Of a stretch of 16,749 bases of DNA, positions 14,110 through 16,749 are shown piece by piece. The position numbers were made by a program, and so were the translations under genes. Below the pieces are notes generated by a model. The model worked only from the letters and a program-made list of their open reading frames with translations. It had not been told where the DNA came from and made no database searches. This DNA comes from CAYWOS01 sp964459985 (lineage in GTDB: Bacteria; Bacillota; Clostridia; Christensenellales; Aristaeellaceae), in the NCBI GenBank assembly GCA_964459985.1, contig CAYWOS010000047.1:1-16749 (forward strand), given 5' to 3'. Within the stretch, counting starts at the first letter, position 1. Each line of letters begins with the position of its first letter.

Positions 14110-15739
14110 CAGAGCGTGGCTGTCAGAAGGCATAACCGGTCATTCGTATAGAAGAATTGAGACCGATCGGTTTATTGTGACATATCGGGGAATCATCACA
14201 ACGCTCGACAACCAGTCTTCCGAGACGGACTGCGTGAATCGCGTGGCGGAACAGTTTGCTTCCAACAAACTCAATTTTGACTCGTTGATCGGGTTTTACA
14301 CCATCGTCATCGAATACAAGGAAACATCAGAGGTTGTGTTCTGGGGCGATAATTCGGGCAGTCAGCGTTTCTATATCGATAATGAACGCAAGACATTTTC
14401 CGACAGCTTGCTGGCGCTGCGAAAAATGCGCGGCAAAGACATTGAGCCGGATTATGCGTCCATTTTGCAGTTGCTCTGCACGGACAGAATCGTGACCGGC
14501 AGAACGGTTATCGACGGAATCGTGCCGACCGACCCGCGCTTTTACTATTCAGTGAAAGGCGATGTAATAACCCCAAATAGCAAAAAATTGAGTAGCCTGA
14601 AGGATCTCGGAACAAGCGCTGACCTCAACAGAATAATTACGGCGCTGACACGCGCGGTGCATGACGAAAAAGTATGCGCCGTAATCACAGGAGGAACGGA
14701 CAGCAGAGTAATATTGGCACACCTGTATGCTTCTGGCATCAGGCCGCAGTTGATGATAACAGGGCATAAGAATAATCCGGACGTTCCTATAGCGCGTCAA
14801 ATAGCGGATATGCTTCGTCTGCCGCTTAAGGTGTTTGATACGGATTACACCGACGACTGTGATTGGATTCAGGAAGGATTCGTATTCGGCGACGGCGTTT
14901 ACGACGTAGTGGCAAGCTACCGGCATGCAATGAAGGCGCGATGGGTTCAAGAAAACGGTTTTGCCTATGAGTTTGGCGGCACGGGAGGCGAGTTTTATAA
15001 GAACAACTATTATCGACCGTTCCGCAAGCTTATGCTGTTCAGAAAAGCCACTGATCAACGGATCTATGACGCGCTCCTGAACTATAAAACGCGAGACATG
15101 TTGGGCAACCGCTGTAGGGAAGCTGTTCCCGCCCTAAATCAATCCCTTATGCAATTGGTTCACGAGTACCGTGAGGAAGGTACCCTGCGCTTTTGCAACA
15201 GCGTGGGCTCGCGCTTGTTGTTTGATAAAGCCTATCCCGTTGGGAATAGTTACGCGAAATACTGTACAAAAATCGACCCGTTATTGGAGCGGCATGTAAT
15301 CGCGAGCGTATGTCGTCAAAACCCGATACGCCTGTCAATGGCGGTCTGGCAGAGAAAACAGATCGCTTTACAATGCCCGGAATTGTCCGACATTCCGACG
15401 GATCAGGGGTATACCACGACGCTTCGGCGAGGGCGTTTGTTCTTAGAACGGGTAAGGAAACTCAAGCAGTATGCCGTTCTCACAAAGAAATACTTTTTCA
15501 GATCCATTACCGGCAAGCAAAAAGACGGCTACTGGGATGCCGAATATATCCTAACAAAGAAAAGCGCATACTTCAGGGACGCTATGAAAACGTGCAAAGC
15601 GCTGGACATCATCAATCAAAGCACAACAATAGAGCAAGTGCCAAAGGCAACAGTCGGCTTCATTCTGATGATCGGCATGCTATTTTCCGAGCGTTTCAAC
15701 GACTATATGAAGTATCAACCAGACAGAATTGACGAATAA
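14099..15739 (+). CDS. Asparagine-synthase-type amidotransferase lacking the glutaminase cysteine
   Basis: ATP-dependent amide or amine-forming enzyme of 546 residues. The C-terminal synthetase domain has the ATP-pyrophosphatase loop VITGGTDSR (T197-S202; canonical SGGxDS), followed by MITGHKNNPDVPIARQIADM and later KIDPLLERHVIASV. The N-terminal ~150 residues look like a worn glutaminase (Ntn) domain: GFYTIVIEYKE and GDNSGSQRFYI stand where DRxGxxPLYY is usual. The nucleophilic Cys2 is absent, since the protein starts MKNDRAW and its first Cys is 45. It may use free ammonia, an external donor or another amine. In Bordetella and Pseudomonas O-antigen loci related enzymes make uronamides, and uronate-forming genes flank this one. 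ATG 14099 overlaps the epimerase gene by 11 bases, with TTGAGG just upstream. A TTG at 14084 would add five residues. Confidence 0.85.
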   Translation: MKNDRAWLSEGITGHSYRRIETDRFIVTYRGIITTLDNQSSETDCVNRVAEQFASNKLNFDSLIGFYTIVIEYKETSEVVFWGDNSGSQRFYIDNERKTFSDSLLALRKMRGKDIEPDYASILQLLCTDRIVTGRTVIDGIVPTDPRFYYSVKGDVITPNSKKLSSLKDLGTSADLNRIITALTRAVHDEKVCAVITGGTDSRVILAHLYASGIRPQLMITGHKNNPDVPIARQIADMLRLPLKVFDTDYTDDCDWIQEGFVFGDGVYDVVASYRHAMKARWVQENGFAYEFGGTGGEFYKNNYYRPFRKLMLFRKATDQRIYDALLNYKTRDMLGNRCREAVPALNQSLMQLVHEYREEGTLRFCNSVGSRLLFDKAYPVGNSYAKYCTKIDPLLERHVIASVCRQNPIRLSMAVWQRKQIALQCPELSDIPTDQGYTTTLRRGRLFLERVRKLKQYAVLTKKYFFRSITGKQKDGYWDAEYILTKKSAYFRDAMKTCKALDIINQSTTIEQVPKATVGFILMIGMLFSERFNDYMKYQPDRIDE

Positions 15740-15769
15740 AGCAGAAAACATACATACGGAGGCGCTAGT

Positions 15770-16749
15770 ATGAAATATGCACTCATTGGTTGCGGGCGGA
15801 TCTCGCCCAACCACATTGCGGCGGCAAAAGCAAATCATCTGGAGTTTTCGGCGATCTGCGATATCGTCCCGGAGAACATGGAGGATAAGATCGTCAAATT
15901 CGAACTGCCATCTACGATTCATCGCTACACCGACTATCACGAGCTGCTGGAAAAGGAGCGGCCGGAGCTGGTCGCCATCGCAACGGAATCCGGCAAACAC
16001 GCCGCCATCGCGCTGGACTGCATCGCGGCGGGATGTAACTTGATTATCGAGAAGCCCATCGCGCTGTCCATTGCCGACGCGGACGCGATCATCGCGGCGG
16101 CAAAGGAGAAAGGCGTCAAAGTTTGCGCCAATCATCAGAATCGGTTCAATAAGTCGGTTTCCAAACTGCGCGACGCATATGTCAAAAATCGATTTGGCCG
16201 GCTGTTTTACGGCACGGCGCACATCCGCTGGAACCGCGGCTGGGAGTATTACGCCCGCGCGAAATGGCGCGGCACGTGGGAGCAGGACGGCGGCGCGCTG
16301 ATGAATCAGTGCATCCATAACATCGATCTGCTGCGTTGGATGATGGGCGACGAAGTAGACGAAGTATTCGCCTATACGGATCGCCTCGATCACGACTATA
16401 TTCAGGCGGAGGATCTGGGCATCGCGTTGGTCAAATTCAAAAACGGCGCGTACGGCGTCATCGAGGGCACCACCGACATTTACCCGTCCAATCTTGAGGA
16501 AACGCTGTATGTTTTCGGCGAAAAGGGCACGGCGAAGCTCGGCGGACAGTCCGACAACATCATCGAGGAATGGCGGTTCTCGGACGCTCTGGACGACCCG
16601 GACGAAGTGAAAGCGCGGTTCCACGAGAACCCGCCGAACGTCTACGGCTTCGGGCACACCCCGCTGTACGCCAATATGATCGACGCCATCAAGTATGACC
16701 ATGAGCCGTATGTGACGGCGGAGGACGGTAAGCGCGCGCTGGAACTGGT
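15770..16749 (+). CDS. Gfo/Idh/MocA oxidoreductase, probable UDP-HexNAc(A) 3-dehydrogenase (WlbA/WbpB-like), 3' truncated by window edge
   Basis: NAD-dependent sugar dehydrogenase. 326 codons are present and the frame runs off the window; the family is about 340-360 residues. The N-terminal Rossmann domain starts MKYALIGCGRISPNH. The catalytic-lysine motif is IIEKPIALS (Lys95). The catalytic His183 lies in DGGALMNQCIHNIDLLRWMMG, preceded by AKWRGTWEQ. The GTW.xDGG.LMNQxIHxIDLL pattern is the one I associate with enzymes that oxidise C3 of UDP-GlcNAc or UDP-GlcNAcA before transamination. GGAGG at 15758-15762 sits 7 bases before ATG 15770. GC is higher than in the interior genes (35 of 60 bases in 16501-16560), as in the first gene. 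With the 6-dehydrogenase and WbpI-like epimerase it supports a 2,3-diaminouronic acid pathway. The matching aminotransferase and acyltransferase are not in the window. Confidence 0.9.
   Translation, partial: MKYALIGCGRISPNHIAAAKANHLEFSAICDIVPENMEDKIVKFELPSTIHRYTDYHELLEKERPELVAIATESGKHAAIALDCIAAGCNLIIEKPIALSIADADAIIAAAKEKGVKVCANHQNRFNKSVSKLRDAYVKNRFGRLFYGTAHIRWNRGWEYYARAKWRGTWEQDGGALMNQCIHNIDLLRWMMGDEVDEVFAYTDRLDHDYIQAEDLGIALVKFKNGAYGVIEGTTDIYPSNLEETLYVFGEKGTAKLGGQSDNIIEEWRFSDALDDPDEVKARFHENPPNVYGFGHTPLYANMIDAIKYDHEPYVTAEDGKRALEL

Noticed and set aside
15680..16702. Long antisense open frame of 340 codons
   Set aside because: It lies opposite the Gfo/Idh/MocA gene, which has clear motifs and a strong ribosome site. 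The antisense frame is a by-product of GC-rich codons and its translation is low-complexity Arg/Val/Asp-rich.

Overview
The window is a 16.7 kb piece of a Wzx/Wzy-dependent surface polysaccharide (capsule, exopolysaccharide or O-antigen-like) biosynthesis locus. All recognisable genes lie on the + strand, mostly with short gaps or start/stop overlaps, so it reads as one operon or part of one. Both end genes are cut by the window edges. Strong purine-rich ribosome binding sites, roughly 45-50% GC in the interior and the protein styles suggest a Bacillota (Clostridia-like) bacterium. That is an impression from reading, not a placement by a marker gene. No rRNA, tRNA, CRISPR array, insertion sequence or clear intrinsic terminator was seen.

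Layout: (1) 1-657, the C-terminal half of a UDP-HexNAc 6-dehydrogenase. (2) 733-3825, a PIG-L type N-deacetylase, a PglC-like initiating sugar-phosphate transferase, a formyltransferase and a GT2 glycosyltransferase. (3) 3841-6361, a cobalamin-binding radical SAM enzyme that resembles HpnJ, followed 10 bases later by a membrane-anchored GT2. (4) 6474-9968, three GT4 glycosyltransferases; the last two are a tandem duplication. (5) 9965-12713, the Wzy polymerase and Wzx flippase, overlapping. (6) A roughly 300-base stretch without a convincing gene. (7) 13012-16749, a WbpI-like UDP-sugar 2-epimerase, an asparagine-synthase-type amidotransferase and a Gfo/Idh/MocA dehydrogenase truncated by the window end.

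How it may work: the 6-dehydrogenase, the 3-dehydrogenase-type oxidoreductase and the 2-epimerase fit a pathway to a UDP-2-acetamido-3-amino(acyl)-uronic acid. The amidotransferase could then convert the carboxylate to a uronamide. The PglC-like enzyme would load the first sugar phosphate on the lipid carrier, five glycosyltransferases would extend the repeat unit, Wzx would flip it and Wzy would polymerise it. The deacetylase, formyltransferase and radical SAM enzyme predict unusual tailoring. The most provocative reading is a ring-contracted or otherwise carbon-skeleton-modified amino sugar, by analogy with the hopanoid steps HpnI (GlcNAc transfer), HpnK (deacetylation) and HpnJ (ring contraction). 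This is inference and needs testing.
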